From Streptomyces sp. PKU-EA00015 (lineage in GTDB: Bacteria; Actinomycetota; Actinomycetes; Streptomycetales; Streptomycetaceae), in NCBI RefSeq assembly GCF_013387495.1, contig NZ_JABZEE010000013.1:124001-188000 (forward strand): a stretch of DNA of 64,000 nt. Reading direction: 5' to 3'. Positions 46,210 through 54,957 of the stretch are shown one piece after another. Under the pieces are notes generated by a model, which saw only the letters and a list, made by a program, of their open reading frames with translations, ran no database searches and was not told the origin of the DNA. The position numbers were made by a program, and so were the translations under genes. Positions within the stretch are counted from its first letter, which is position 1; every line of letters starts with the position of its first letter.

Positions 46210-47415
46210 CTACAAGGCGCATCCCTGGCTGTCGACCTGCTGGTTGGCGGCCCTGCCCCGGGCGATGTCGTCGCGGATCTCGTCGACCGTCAGGGCGTAG
46301 CCCGTGTCGGCGTCGTCGAGGGACCGGGCGAAGATGACGCCGTAGACCTTGCCGTCGGTGGTGAGCAGCGGGCCGCCGGAGTTGCCCTGGCGCACGGTCG
46401 CGAACAGTGAGTAGACGTCGCGACGGACGGTGCCCCGGTGGTAGATGTCGGGGCCGTTGGCGTTGATCCGGCCGCGGACACGGGCGGAGCGGACGTCGTA
46501 GGAGCCGTTCTCCGGGAAGCCCGCGACGATCGCGCTGTCGCCGCTGCGGGCGTCGTCCTCGGCGAACGCGAGCGGACGGGCCCTGAGATCGGGGACGTCC
46601 AGGATGGCGATGTCGCGCTCCCAGTCGTACAGCACGACCTTGGCGTCGTAGAGCTTTCCCTCGCCGCCTATCTGGACGGTCGGCTCGTCCACGCCACCGA
46701 CCACATGAGCGTTGGTCATCACCCGGCGCTCGTCGAAGACGAAGCCGGTGCCTTCGAGGACCTTGCCGCACGTGGGCGCCGTACCGACGACCTTGACGAT
46801 GGACTGCTTGGCGCGCGCGGCGACGGGGCTGCCGACGAGAGCCGGATCCGGGGGCCGGACCTCGGTGATGGGCTCGTTGGCGAACGGGCTGAAGACCTGC
46901 GGGAAGCCGTTCTGCGCGAGGACGGAGGTGAAGTCCGCGAACCACGTGTTGGCCTGATCGGGCATCACCCGGGAGATGCCGAGCAGCACCTTGGAACTGC
47001 GCACCTCCTTGCCCAGCGTGGGCAGTGAGGTGCCCGCGAGCGCGGATCCGATCAGCCAGGCGACCAGCAGCATGGCGACGACGTTGACCAGGGCACCGCC
47101 GGTGGCGTCCAGGGCGCGGGCGGGTGACCAGGTGATGTGCCGGCGCAGCTTGTTCCCGAGGTGGGTGGTGAACGCCTGGCCGACCGACGCGCAGACGATC
47201 ACGATCACCACGGCGATGATGGCGACCGTGGTCGACACCTCGGCGCCGTCGGTCAGCGCCGCCCAGATCACCGGGAGCAGGTAGATCGCGACGAGCCCGC
47301 CGCCGAGGAAGCCGATCACCGAGAGGATGCCGACGACGAAGCCCTGGCGGTAGCCGACGATCGCGAACCAGACGGCGGCGACCAGCAACAGGATGTCCAG
47401 CACGTTCACCGTCAA
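46210..47415 (-). CDS. MarP-type membrane serine protease (CvpA-trypsin)
   Basis: A 401-residue protein. Residues 1-130 contain four membrane segments of a CvpA-like domain; residues about 195-395 are an extracytoplasmic trypsin-like protease with His237 (TNAHVV), Asp268 (RDIAILDV) and Ser346 (GNSGGPL). Cys216 and Cys399 sit where the M. tuberculosis MarP (Rv3671c) disulphide locks the active form. MarP is needed for acid and oxidative-stress resistance in that species. Gene order (Nudix, nth upstream) is the same. Confidence 0.92.
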   Translation of the reverse strand: MTVNVLDILLLVAAVWFAIVGYRQGFVVGILSVIGFLGGGLVAIYLLPVIWAALTDGAEVSTTVAIIAVVIVIVCASVGQAFTTHLGNKLRRHITWSPARALDATGGALVNVVAMLLVAWLIGSALAGTSLPTLGKEVRSSKVLLGISRVMPDQANTWFADFTSVLAQNGFPQVFSPFANEPITEVRPPDPALVGSPVAARAKQSIVKVVGTAPTCGKVLEGTGFVFDERRVMTNAHVVGGVDEPTVQIGGEGKLYDAKVVLYDWERDIAILDVPDLRARPLAFAEDDARSGDSAIVAGFPENGSYDVRSARVRGRINANGPDIYHRGTVRRDVYSLFATVRQGNSGGPLLTTDGKVYGVIFARSLDDADTGYALTVDEIRDDIARGRAANQQVDSQGCAL

Positions 47416-47525
47416 TAGCCTCGCAGTGTCGTCGCCGGGTGCTCCTTCCGGCTGGTCGGTCCGGGTCCGCGGCGCGGCCGCATCGTCTGTGCGCCCCGGG
47501 GTGCGCTTCGTACGGGATCAGCGTG

Positions 47526-48248
47526 TCATGCGCGCCAGTCCAGCGGGACCTCCCTGGTCCGGTCCCATGGTCGCTCCCAGCCCGCGAAGTGCAGGAGCCG
47601 GTCGATCACCCCAGCCGTGAAACCCCAGACCAGAGCGCCTTCGACCATGAACGCGGGCCCCGCGTGACCGCTCGGGTGGAGGGCCATCGCGCGGTTGTCC
47701 GGGTCCGTGAGATCCGCCACGGGCACGGTGAAGACCCGCGCGGTCTCGGCGGGGTCGACCGCCCCGACCGAGCTCGGGGTGCGCCACCATCCCAGTACGG
47801 GCGTGACGACGAATCCGCTCACCGGGATGTAGAGCTTGGGCAGCACGCCGAAGGGCTGGACCCCGGAGGGGTCGAGCCCGGTCTCCTCCTCGGCCTCCCG
47901 CAGCGCCGCGCGCAGCGGTCCCGTGGTGGCCGGGTCGCCGTCCTCCGGGTCGAGGGCGCCGCCGGGGAACGACGGCTGCCCGGCGTGCGAGCGCAGCGTG
48001 CCGGCCCGCTCCATGAGCAGCAGCTCGGGGCCCCGCGGGCCCTCGCCGAACAGGACGAGCACGGCGGACTGCCGCCCCCGGCCGCTCTCGGGCGGCAGGA
48101 AGCGGCTCAGCTGGTGCGGCTGGACGGTGTCGGCGGCGCGCACCACGGGGTCGAGCCAGTCGGGCAGGCCGTCGGTGATGACGGACACCTCTTCGTGCCT
48201 GCCGGACTGCTCGTACGTCTTGTAGGTCTCTTCGCCTGCGCGCGTCAT
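47526..48248 (-). CDS. Nudix hydrolase, CoA-pyrophosphatase type
   Basis: A 240-residue protein; the ATG at 48248 has AGGGGG upstream and the extra open frame to 48281 is not needed. LMERAGTLRSHAGQPSFPGG is the CoA-specific signature preceding the Nudix box, whose REAEEETGL end is intact while a few extra residues lie in its first half. It would hydrolyse CoA or derivatives to phosphopantetheine and AMP-type products. Corresponds to Rv3672c. It lies between nth and marP on the same strand. Confidence 0.87.
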   Translation of the reverse strand: MTRAGEETYKTYEQSGRHEEVSVITDGLPDWLDPVVRAADTVQPHQLSRFLPPESGRGRQSAVLVLFGEGPRGPELLLMERAGTLRSHAGQPSFPGGALDPEDGDPATTGPLRAALREAEEETGLDPSGVQPFGVLPKLYIPVSGFVVTPVLGWWRTPSSVGAVDPAETARVFTVPVADLTDPDNRAMALHPSGHAGPAFMVEGALVWGFTAGVIDRLLHFAGWERPWDRTREVPLDWRA

Positions 48249-48306
48249 GGGCACCCCCTGGTGCTCAACGCCACGGGGCATCCGGATCGTTCCTCGTGGG
48301 GGCCGT

Positions 48307-49194
48307 TCACCCGATCGCGCCCAGGGCCGGGGCCGGTTTTCCCGGATAGTCCGGCGGCGGCTTGAGCCGCTGGCCGGGCTGGCCGCCCATCTCGTACTTC
48401 AGGAGCTTCCTGGCCTTCTCGGGATCGGTCTCGCCCTCGCCGTAGGCCGGGCAGAGGTGGGTGATCGGGCAGGCGCCGCAGGCGGGCTTGCGGGCGTGGC
48501 AGATGCGGCGGCCGTGGAAGATCACGCGGTGGGAGAGCATCGTCCACTCCGATTTGGGGAAGATCGTGGCCATCTCGGCCTCGATCTTCACCGGGTCGTC
48601 CTGGTCGGTCCACTTCCAGCGGCGCACGAGGCGCATGAAGTGCGTGTCCACGGTGATGCCGGGGACTCCGAAGGCGTTCCCCAGGACGACGAAGGCCGTC
48701 TTGCGGCCCACTCCCGGAAGGCTGACCAGGTCCTCCAGCCGGCCGGGGACCTCGCCGCCGAAGTCGTCGCGGATGGCCTTGGACAGCCCCATGATCGACT
48801 TCGTCTTGGCCCGGAAGAAGCCGGTCGGGCGGATGAGCTCCTCGACCTCCTCGGGCACCGCCGCGGCCAGGTCCTCGGGGGTGGGGTACTTCGCGAAGAG
48901 GGCGGGAGTCGTCTGATTGACCCTGAGGTCGGTGGTCTGGGCCGACAGGACCGTCGCTATCAGCAGCTGGTACGGATTCTCGAAGTCGAGCTCCGGATGC
49001 GCGTACGGGAAGACCTCGGCGAGCTCGCGATTGATCCGGCGAGCACGGCGGACCATGGCCAGACGCGATTCCGGTTTGACCGATTTCTTCCTTTTGTCCG
49101 GACTGGGCGAGAGCTGTTCGCCCACAGCGGAATTCTGGTTTCCGGACACGCTCCCAGCCCCCTTGGCCTGCGCTCTCACCGGCGAATTGGACAC
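48307..49194 (-). CDS. nth: Endonuclease III
   Basis: A 295-residue bifunctional DNA glycosylase/AP lyase for oxidised pyrimidines. The helix-hairpin-helix [18 protein letters not shown] holds the catalytic Lys, and TVDTHFMRL holds the Asp. The iron-sulphur cluster Cys pattern is C-x6-C-x2-C-x5-C ([17 protein letters not shown]). An N-terminal basic extension of about 45 residues is typical of actinobacteria. It leads the Nudix and marP genes. Confidence 0.95.
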   Translation of the reverse strand: MSNSPVRAQAKGAGSVSGNQNSAVGEQLSPSPDKRKKSVKPESRLAMVRRARRINRELAEVFPYAHPELDFENPYQLLIATVLSAQTTDLRVNQTTPALFAKYPTPEDLAAAVPEEVEELIRPTGFFRAKTKSIMGLSKAIRDDFGGEVPGRLEDLVSLPGVGRKTAFVVLGNAFGVPGITVDTHFMRLVRRWKWTDQDDPVKIEAEMATIFPKSEWTMLSHRVIFHGRRICHARKPACGACPITHLCPAYGEGETDPEKARKLLKYEMGGQPGQRLKPPPDYPGKPAPALGAIG

Positions 49195-49300
49195 CCGGCC
49201 AGCCTAAGGGCCGCCACCGACATTCGCGCCGGTCCCCGGGAATCACGACCCAATCGGGCCCCTGCCGCACGGTTGGGCGCGCCAGTGCGTCAAACTTGTT

Positions 49301-49314
49301 GTGATTGATCGCAC
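49301..49314. promoter_or_regulatory. Candidate Crp site upstream of crp
   Basis: GTGATTGATCGCAC, GTGA-N6-GCAC, resembles the Streptomyces Crp box with one mismatch. It lies 129 bases ahead of the crp start in the crp-nth divergent region, so it could mediate autoregulation. Confidence 0.35.
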
Positions 49315-49442
49315 GATTGTTTACTACCGGGGTCCCGATCCCCGACGATGCCGCCGCGGGGCACCGAGTCCCGGAACAGCACGGCAACGGTCCGGCATCA
49401 TGGGGACAACGTCCCCTGAGCAGGTCGACAAGGAGAGAACTC

Positions 49443-50117
49443 GTGGACGACGTTCTGCGGCGCGCCCCGCTCTTCGCGGCGCTCGATGACGAGCAGGCCG
49501 CGGAGCTCCGCGCCTCGATGAGTGAAGTGACGCTCGCCCGCGGCGACGCGCTCTTCCACGAGGGCGAACCGGGCGACCGCCTGTACGTGGTCACCGACGG
49601 CAAGGTCAAGCTCCATCGCACGTCCCCCGACGGCCGCGAGAACATGCTCGCCGTCCTCGGCCCGGGCGAGCTCATCGGCGAGCTGTCCCTCTTCGACCCC
49701 GGCCCGCGCACCGCGACCGCCACCGCCCTGACCGAGGTGAAGCTCCTCGGCCTCGGCCACGGCGACCTCCAGCCCTGGCTGAACGCGCGCCCGGAGGTGG
49801 CCACCGCACTGCTGCGCGCGGTCGCCCGCCGGCTGCGCAAGACCAACGACCAGATGTCCGACCTGGTCTTCTCCGACGTCCCGGGCCGTGTCGCCCGCGC
49901 GCTCCTCGACCTGTCGCGCCGCTTCGGCGTGCAGTCGGAGGAGGGCATCCACGTCGTCCACGACCTCACCCAGGAGGAGCTGGCCCAGCTCGTCGGCGCC
50001 TCCCGCGAGACCGTGAACAAGGCGCTCGCCGACTTCGCCCAGCGCGGCTGGCTGCGCCTCGAGGCGCGTGCGGTGATCCTGCTGGACGTGGAGCGCCTGG
50101 CCAAGCGTTCGCGCTGA
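49443..50117 (+). CDS. crp: Crp-family transcriptional regulator
   Basis: A 224-residue regulator, the same length as S. coelicolor Crp (SCO3571), which controls germination and antibiotic production. The cyclic-nucleotide-binding domain has GDRLYVVTDGKVKL and GELIGELSLFDPGPRTATA. The winged helix reads TQEELAQLVGASRETVNKALADFAQRGWL. The start GTG follows AGGAGAGAA. It corresponds to Rv3676. Confidence 0.96.
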   Translation: MDDVLRRAPLFAALDDEQAAELRASMSEVTLARGDALFHEGEPGDRLYVVTDGKVKLHRTSPDGRENMLAVLGPGELIGELSLFDPGPRTATATALTEVKLLGLGHGDLQPWLNARPEVATALLRAVARRLRKTNDQMSDLVFSDVPGRVARALLDLSRRFGVQSEEGIHVVHDLTQEELAQLVGASRETVNKALADFAQRGWLRLEARAVILLDVERLAKRSR

Positions 50118-50123
50118 CACCTG

Positions 50124-50178
50124 CCACGCATGCGAGAGGGCCGCCCGCATCGCGCGGGCGGCCCTCTCGCATGCGTGG
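50124..50178. terminator. Bidirectional terminator between crp and the band-7 gene
   Basis: A perfect 25-base stem (50124-50148 with 50154-50178) and five-base loop ATCGC; arm begins CCACGCATGCGAGAGGG. Among the strongest hairpins in the window, placed between converging genes. Confidence 0.9.
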
Positions 50179-50180
50179 CG

Positions 50181-51065
50181 TCAGTTCCGGCTGCCGTCCA
50201 CGATCAGCGGATTGCCGGTGCCGGAGCCGCAGGGCACCGCGTAGACCGGGTTCTTCTCGGCCGCCTCGCGGAACGCCTCGATGCACTGGTTGGTCAGCAC
50301 CTTGTCGCTCAGCGACTCATTGAGGATGCGGTTCGCCTTGGCAATGCCCTCGGCCTCGATGCGGCGGCGTTCGGCCTCCGCCTTGGCCGTGCGGGCCGCC
50401 TCCGTCGCGCGCTCGGTGGCCTGCTGCTGCTGGATCTTGCGGTCGATCTGGTCCTGCAGCTTCTCCGACGGCTTCACGTTGCGCAGGTTGACCGTGGTGA
50501 CGTCGATGCCGCGCGGGGCGAGCCGCTCCTTGATCAGCTCACCGATCTCGGCGTTGATCTTCTCGCGGGCGGAGGTGTAGCCCTCCTCGCTGGTGTGGCG
50601 GGCGAAGACGTTGCGCACGATCTCGCGGCTGTCGGGGAAGACCAGGCGCTGCTGTATCGCGTCCTCGCTGCCCGCGAGGCGGTAGAGCTCGACGGCCTTC
50701 GCCGGGGTGACCGCCCACTTCACGGTCAGCTCCGCGTACATCACCCCGCCCTGCGACGAGCGCACCTCGACGACGTCCTTGTCCGAGAGGTTGAGGTCCA
50801 CCGGCCGGGTGGAGAACGTCGTGACGCTGGTGAACGGCGAGGTGAGGTTCACGCCGGAGGTCATCGGAGAGCCGACCTTGCCGAACGTGACCGGCACGCC
50901 GACCTCGTAGGCGCTGACGACGTGAACACAGCTGGCCATGCCGGAGAAGAGCCCGGCGAGCAGGGCGCCCAGGGCGCCGATCTTGAGACCCCGGTTGTCG
51001 CCGCCGCGGGCGACGGCGTACATCACCGCGGCGGCGATGACGAGGATGATGAACAGGACGAACAC
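50181..51065 (-). CDS. SPFH/band-7 (prohibitin-like) membrane protein
   Basis: A 294-residue protein with an N-terminal hydrophobic pair (MFVLFIILVIAAAVMYAV and IGALGALLAGLFSGMAS), a SPFH domain (about 50-200, including SAYEVGVPVTFGKVG and LAPRGIDVTTVNL) and a coiled coil (QQQATERATEAARTAKAEAERRRIEAEG). Such proteins build membrane-associated oligomers. It converges on crp. Confidence 0.88.
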   Translation of the reverse strand: MFVLFIILVIAAAVMYAVARGGDNRGLKIGALGALLAGLFSGMASCVHVVSAYEVGVPVTFGKVGSPMTSGVNLTSPFTSVTTFSTRPVDLNLSDKDVVEVRSSQGGVMYAELTVKWAVTPAKAVELYRLAGSEDAIQQRLVFPDSREIVRNVFARHTSEEGYTSAREKINAEIGELIKERLAPRGIDVTTVNLRNVKPSEKLQDQIDRKIQQQQATERATEAARTAKAEAERRRIEAEGIAKANRILNESLSDKVLTNQCIEAFREAAEKNPVYAVPCGSGTGNPLIVDGSRN

Positions 51066-51225
51066 GGCTTGATCCCCCCAGTGACAGATGTCGCGAAGCG
51101 CAAAGTAAGCGGAGCGTAAAGCATCACCGGCGGTGGGGACGCGGGAGGGCGGTGTCCGGTTGCGGCCCCCGCGGCCACGGGCCTGTCCGGCGACCGGGCC
51201 GGGCTGCGCCGGACACCCCCTGGGG

Positions 51226-52065
51226 TCAGCCCTGTTCGATCAGACCGTGCTCGCGCAGGTACTCCAGCTGCGCCCGTACCGACAGCTCCGCCGCGGGCCA
51301 CAGGGACCGATCGACGTCCGCGTACACCTGAGCGACGACCTCTGGTGCCGTCGTGAAGCCGTCCTCGACGGCCGTCTCGACCTGCGCCAGGCGGCTCGCC
51401 CGGTGTGCGAGGTAGAACTCGACCGCGCCCTGGGCGTCGTCGAGGACGGGCCCGTGGCCGGGCAGCACCGTGTGGACACCGTCGTCGACGGTGAGCGAGC
51501 GCAGCCGCCGCAGCGAGTCGAGGTAGTCGCCGAGCCGGCCTTCGGGGTGGGCGACGACCGTCGTGCCCCGGCCGAGGACCGTGTCGCCGGTCAGCACGGC
51601 GCGGTCGGCGGGCAAGTGGAAGCTGAGCGAGTCGGCGGTGTGCCCAGGCGTGGATACGACCCGCATCTCCAGCCCGCCCGTGGTGATCACGTCCCCGGCC
51701 GCGAGCCCCTCGTCGCCGAGCCGCAGCGCGGGGTCGAGGGCGCGGACCTTCGTACCGGTCAGCTCCGCGAAGCGTGCGGCGCCTTCCGCGTGGTCGGGAT
51801 GCCCGTGGGTGAGCAGGGTCAGCGCGACGCGCTTACCCGCCTTCTCGGCCGTCTCGATCACGGCCCGCAGATGGGCGTCGTCCAGCGGCCCCGGGTCGAC
51901 CACCACGGCGAGGCCCGAGTCCGGCTCCGAGACGATCCAGGTGTTCGTGCCGTCCAGCGTCATCGCAGAGGGGTTCGGCGCGAGGACGTTGACCGCGCGG
52001 GCGGTGGCGGGCCCGGAGAGCGCGCCTCCGCGGGGCTGTCCGGGCAGTGCTGCGGCGTCGGTCAT
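51226..52065 (-). CDS. MBL-fold metallohydrolase (LACTB2-like)
   Basis: A 279-residue protein. The metal motif is LTHGHPDHAEGA; STPGHTADSLSF, LTGDTVLG and VLPGHGPVL complete the metallo-beta-lactamase set. Substrate is unknown; relatives act as endoribonucleases or glyoxalases. The ATG overlaps the stop of the Nudix gene (ATGA), so the two are translationally coupled. Corresponds to Rv3677c. Confidence 0.9.
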   Translation of the reverse strand: MTDAAALPGQPRGGALSGPATARAVNVLAPNPSAMTLDGTNTWIVSEPDSGLAVVVDPGPLDDAHLRAVIETAEKAGKRVALTLLTHGHPDHAEGAARFAELTGTKVRALDPALRLGDEGLAAGDVITTGGLEMRVVSTPGHTADSLSFHLPADRAVLTGDTVLGRGTTVVAHPEGRLGDYLDSLRRLRSLTVDDGVHTVLPGHGPVLDDAQGAVEFYLAHRASRLAQVETAVEDGFTTAPEVVAQVYADVDRSLWPAAELSVRAQLEYLREHGLIEQG

Positions 52066-52925
52066 CGCGAGCCTCCGGTCGGCACGTGCTTGGTGAACTC
52101 GTCGTGCCCAGGCCAGCTCAGGACGACCTCGCCGCCCTCCAGGCGCGCCTTCGCGAGCACGGGCGCCATGTCCTGTCCGGCGGCCGCCTCCAGCGCCTGC
52201 GCAGCCGTCCCGTACTGCCGCAGGGTGCGCAGGGTGGCGATGGTGGGCGGCATCATCAGCAGCTCGCCCTTGTCGTAGCCCGCGGTCGCCTCGGCCGGGC
52301 GGATCCAAACGGTGCTCTCGGCCTCCGTGGACGCGTTGCGGGTGCGCTGGCCCTCGGGCAGGGCCGCCACGAAGAACCAGGTGTCGTAACGGCGCGGCTC
52401 GAACTCCGGGGTGATCCAGCGTGCCCACGCACCGAGCAGGTCCGAGCGCAGCATCAGGCCGCGCCGGTCCAGGAACTCGGCGAAGGACACGTCCCGGTCC
52501 ACCAGCGCCTGCCGGTCCGCCTCCCAGTCGTCCCCCGTCGTGTCCCCGACGACCGTGCCGGGCGTCGGGCCCGCGAGCAGGACGCCCGCCTCCTCGTACG
52601 TCTCGCGGACCGCCGCGCACACGATGGCCTGCGCGGACGCGGTGTCGGTGCCGAGTCGCCGCGCCCAGGTCTCCAGCGACGGTCCGGCCCAGCCGACGGG
52701 CCGGTCGTCGCGCGGGTCCACGCCCCCGCCCGGATAGGCGTACGCGCCGCCCGCGAAGGCCATGGACGTGCGCCGGCGCAGCATGTGGACGGCGGGCCCG
52801 TCCGCCGCGTCGCGCAGCAGCATCACGGTGGCGGCCCTCTTGGGGGTCACGGGCGTGAGCTCACCGGCCGCGAGCGCGCGGATGCGGTCGGGCCATTCCG
52901 GCGGGTACCACTGACCATTGGACAT
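52062..52925 (-). CDS. Nudix hydrolase, NUDT19/RP2-like
   Basis: A 287-residue protein. The N-terminal ATVMLLRDAADGPAVHMLRRRTSMAFAGGAYAYPGGGVD and the later AAVRETYEEAGVLL make a split Nudix box with a long insertion, typical of the NUDT19 (RP2) subgroup, which hydrolyses CoA derivatives. First gene of a two-gene unit with the MBL-fold gene. Confidence 0.87.
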   Translation of the reverse strand: MSNGQWYPPEWPDRIRALAAGELTPVTPKRAATVMLLRDAADGPAVHMLRRRTSMAFAGGAYAYPGGGVDPRDDRPVGWAGPSLETWARRLGTDTASAQAIVCAAVRETYEEAGVLLAGPTPGTVVGDTTGDDWEADRQALVDRDVSFAEFLDRRGLMLRSDLLGAWARWITPEFEPRRYDTWFFVAALPEGQRTRNASTEAESTVWIRPAEATAGYDKGELLMMPPTIATLRTLRQYGTAAQALEAAAGQDMAPVLAKARLEGGEVVLSWPGHDEFTKHVPTGGSR

Positions 52926-52958
52926 GGGGCGGATGCTATGCGCTCACGCGCGGATGTT

Positions 52959-52991
52959 CGAGGGGTGGCCGGTGCGGCCGGCCACCCCTCG
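52959..52991 (-). promoter_or_regulatory. Hairpin close upstream of the Nudix gene
   Basis: Perfect 14-base arms (CGAGGGGTGGCCGG and its complement) with loop TGCGG, 34 bases before the Nudix ATG. It could be a second terminator or a leader structure. Confidence 0.45.
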
Positions 52992-53185
52992 GCGCCGTGA
53001 GCGCCGGGGCCTGCCGTGCTGCCGCCCGGCGCCCGTGCACTGGCTTCATCAGTGGGGGGTGATGTCGAGGGGCGGTTCGCCGTCGTGCCGTTGGGGTGGT
53101 GGCGGAACGCGAACCGGAGGACACCCGCCGACGCGTCCACGTCACGAGGTGGCGCGGCGGATTCCCCACCGGCCGCGGCACCACG

Positions 53186-53227
53186 ACGGCCCCGAGCCCG
53201 TCGGCGGACCGGCGGACTCGGGGCCGT
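53186..53227 (-). terminator. Terminator of the DUF4177-RidA unit
   Basis: Arms ACGGCCCCGAG (53186-53196) and CTCGGGGCCGT (53217-53227) around a 20-base loop, 20 bases past the RidA stop. Confidence 0.7.
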
Positions 53228-53246
53228 ACACCTACTGATCTTGCGT

Positions 53247-53717
53247 TCAGTCCTGGACGAGCTCCACCTGGATCTCGACCTCGACCGGAGCGTCCAGCGG
53301 CAGCACCGCGACGCCCACCGCGCTGCGCGCGTGCACACCCTTGTCGCCCAGCACCTCGCCGAGCAGCTCGCTCGTCCCGTTGATCACGCCGGGCTGGCCG
53401 GTGAAGTCCGCGGCCGACGCCACGAAGCCCACGACCTTCACGACTCGGGCGATGCGGTCCAGGTCGCCGACGACCGACTTCACGGCGGCCAGAGCGTTCA
53501 GCCCGCAGATACGGGCGAGTTCCTTGGCCTCCTCGGCGGTGACCTCACCACCCACCTTGCCGGTGACCGGAAGCTTGCCCTCCACCATCGGCAGCTGGCC
53601 CGAGGTGTACACGTACGCGCCCGAGACCACGGCCGGCTGATAGGCGGCCAGCGGCGGGACGACCTCCGGCAGCGTCAGACCGAGTTCGGCGAGCCTGCGC
53701 TCGACCACGCCGCTCAC
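53247..53717 (-). CDS. RidA-family protein
   Basis: A 156-residue protein of the YjgF/RidA family (enamine/imine deaminase type). Core: VVSGAYVYTSGQLPMVEGKLPVTGKVGGEVT and ALAAVKSVVGDLDRIARVVKVVGFVAS, with a C-terminal VEIQVELV. The catalytic Arg of true RidA is not evident, so it may belong to a non-deaminating branch. GTG start overlaps the DUF4177 stop (GTGA); the longer open frame to 54215 is antisense to the ArsA gene. Corresponds to Rv3678c. Confidence 0.88.
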   Translation of the reverse strand: MSGVVERRLAELGLTLPEVVPPLAAYQPAVVSGAYVYTSGQLPMVEGKLPVTGKVGGEVTAEEAKELARICGLNALAAVKSVVGDLDRIARVVKVVGFVASAADFTGQPGVINGTSELLGEVLGDKGVHARSAVGVAVLPLDAPVEVEIQVELVQD

Positions 53718-53875
53718 GAGGACTTCTCCCGCTTCAGGTAGGCCACCAGCTGCTCGGGGTTGTTCGGCCCGGGCACGACCTGGACGAGCTCCCAGCCGTC
53801 CTCGCCCCAGGTGTCCAGAATCTGCTTCGTCGCGTGCACGAGGAGGGGCACGGTCGCGTATTCCCACTTGGTCAT
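53714..53875 (-). CDS. DUF4177 small protein
   Basis: A 53-residue protein (MTKWEYATVPLLVHATKQIL...) with the WEY...LNxxGxDGWELV-like pattern of DUF4177, here GEDGWELVQVVPG. Function unknown. It is coupled to RidA by GTGA overlap and diverges from the ArsA-like operon across about 120 bases. Confidence 0.85.
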   Translation of the reverse strand: MTKWEYATVPLLVHATKQILDTWGEDGWELVQVVPGPNNPEQLVAYLKREKSS

Positions 53876-53981
53876 GGAGCCGACTGTAGCCGCACCCCCC
53901 GGCCGCTTCACGAAGCAGCCCGGGGCGGGCACGTGACGCAGCCCGCAGGCAGCCTCGTGCGTAGGCCGGTGCACGACTGGT

Positions 53982-53987
53982 TAGGCT
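53982..53987 (+). promoter_or_regulatory. Candidate -10 box for leaderless ArsA-like gene
   Basis: TAGGCT ends eight bases before the GTG at 53995, and no ribosome site is present between them. No good -35 is visible. Confidence 0.45.
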
Positions 53988-53994
53988 CGAATAC

Positions 53995-54957
53995 GTGAGC
54001 AGGCTCCAGGTCGTCAGCGGCAAGGGCGGCACCGGTAAGACCACGGTGGCCGCCGCCCTCGCGCTCGCCCTCGCGACCGAGGGAAAGCGCACCCTCCTCG
54101 TCGAGGTCGAGGGCCGGCAGGGCATCGCCCAGCTCTTCGAGACGGAAGCCCTTCCGTACGAAGAGCGCAAGATCGCCGTGTCGTCAGGTGGCGGCGAGGT
54201 GTTCGCGCTGGCCATCGACGCCGAACGCGCGCTCCTCGACTACCTCCAGATGTTCTACAAGCTCGGCAGCGCGGGCCGCGCCCTCAAGAAGCTCGGCGCG
54301 ATCGACTTCGCGACGACCATCGCGCCCGGCGTCCGGGACGTACTGCTGACCGGCAAGGCGTGCGAGGCCGTACGCCGCCGGGACAAACAGGGGCGGTACG
54401 TCTACGACCACGTGGTCATGGACGCGCCGCCCACCGGCCGCATCACCCGCTTCCTGAACGTGAACGACGAGGTCGCCGGCCTCGCCCGGATCGGCCCGAT
54501 ACACAACCAGGCGCAGGCCGTGATGCGTGTGCTCAAGTCCCCCCAGACGGCGGTCCATCTGGTCACGCTGCTGGAGGAGATGCCCGTCCAGGAGACCGCG
54601 GACGGCGTCGCCGAGCTGCGCGCCGCCGAACTCCCCGTGGGCAACGTCATCGTGAACATGGTCCGCCCCCACCTCCTCGACGAGGAGGCGGTGCGCGACG
54701 CGTCGAACGGCCGCCGCGGCGAGATCGCCGAGGCGCTCACGGCGGCGGGCGTCCCCGGTTCGGCGAAGCTCGTCACCCCGCTGCTGGCGCAGGCCGCCGA
54801 GCACGCCCGGCGGGTGGAGCTGGAGCGCGAGCAGCGGCGGGTGTTGAACGCGCTGGCCCTGGGCGCCTATGAGCTGCCCGTGCTCAGCGAGGGCGTCGAC
54901 ATCGCCGGGCTGTACCAACTGGCCAGAGAACTGCGCAAGCAAGGGGCGGGCTCATGA
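53995..54957 (+). CDS. ArsA/Get3-like ATPase, first subunit
   Basis: A 320-residue ATPase. Deviant Walker A is SGKGGTGKTT at the N-terminus; switch I-like VEVEGRQGIAQLF; switch II VVMDAPPTGRITRFL. It lacks the arsenite Cys residues. It corresponds to Rv3679 of the M. tuberculosis Rv3679-Rv3680 pair, a two-subunit ATPase linked to stress resistance. Start GTG fits a leaderless mRNA. Its stop overlaps the second gene (ATGA). Confidence 0.92.
   Translation: MSRLQVVSGKGGTGKTTVAAALALALATEGKRTLLVEVEGRQGIAQLFETEALPYEERKIAVSSGGGEVFALAIDAERALLDYLQMFYKLGSAGRALKKLGAIDFATTIAPGVRDVLLTGKACEAVRRRDKQGRYVYDHVVMDAPPTGRITRFLNVNDEVAGLARIGPIHNQAQAVMRVLKSPQTAVHLVTLLEEMPVQETADGVAELRAAELPVGNVIVNMVRPHLLDEEAVRDASNGRRGEIAEALTAAGVPGSAKLVTPLLAQAAEHARRVELEREQRRVLNALALGAYELPVLSEGVDIAGLYQLARELRKQGAGS

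Larger units (their letters stand above)
52926..53246 (-). other. Gap holding two hairpins
   Basis: The space between the RidA gene and the Nudix gene holds the RidA terminator (53186-53227) and a second hairpin (52959-52991) close to the Nudix start. No gene. Confidence 0.6.
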
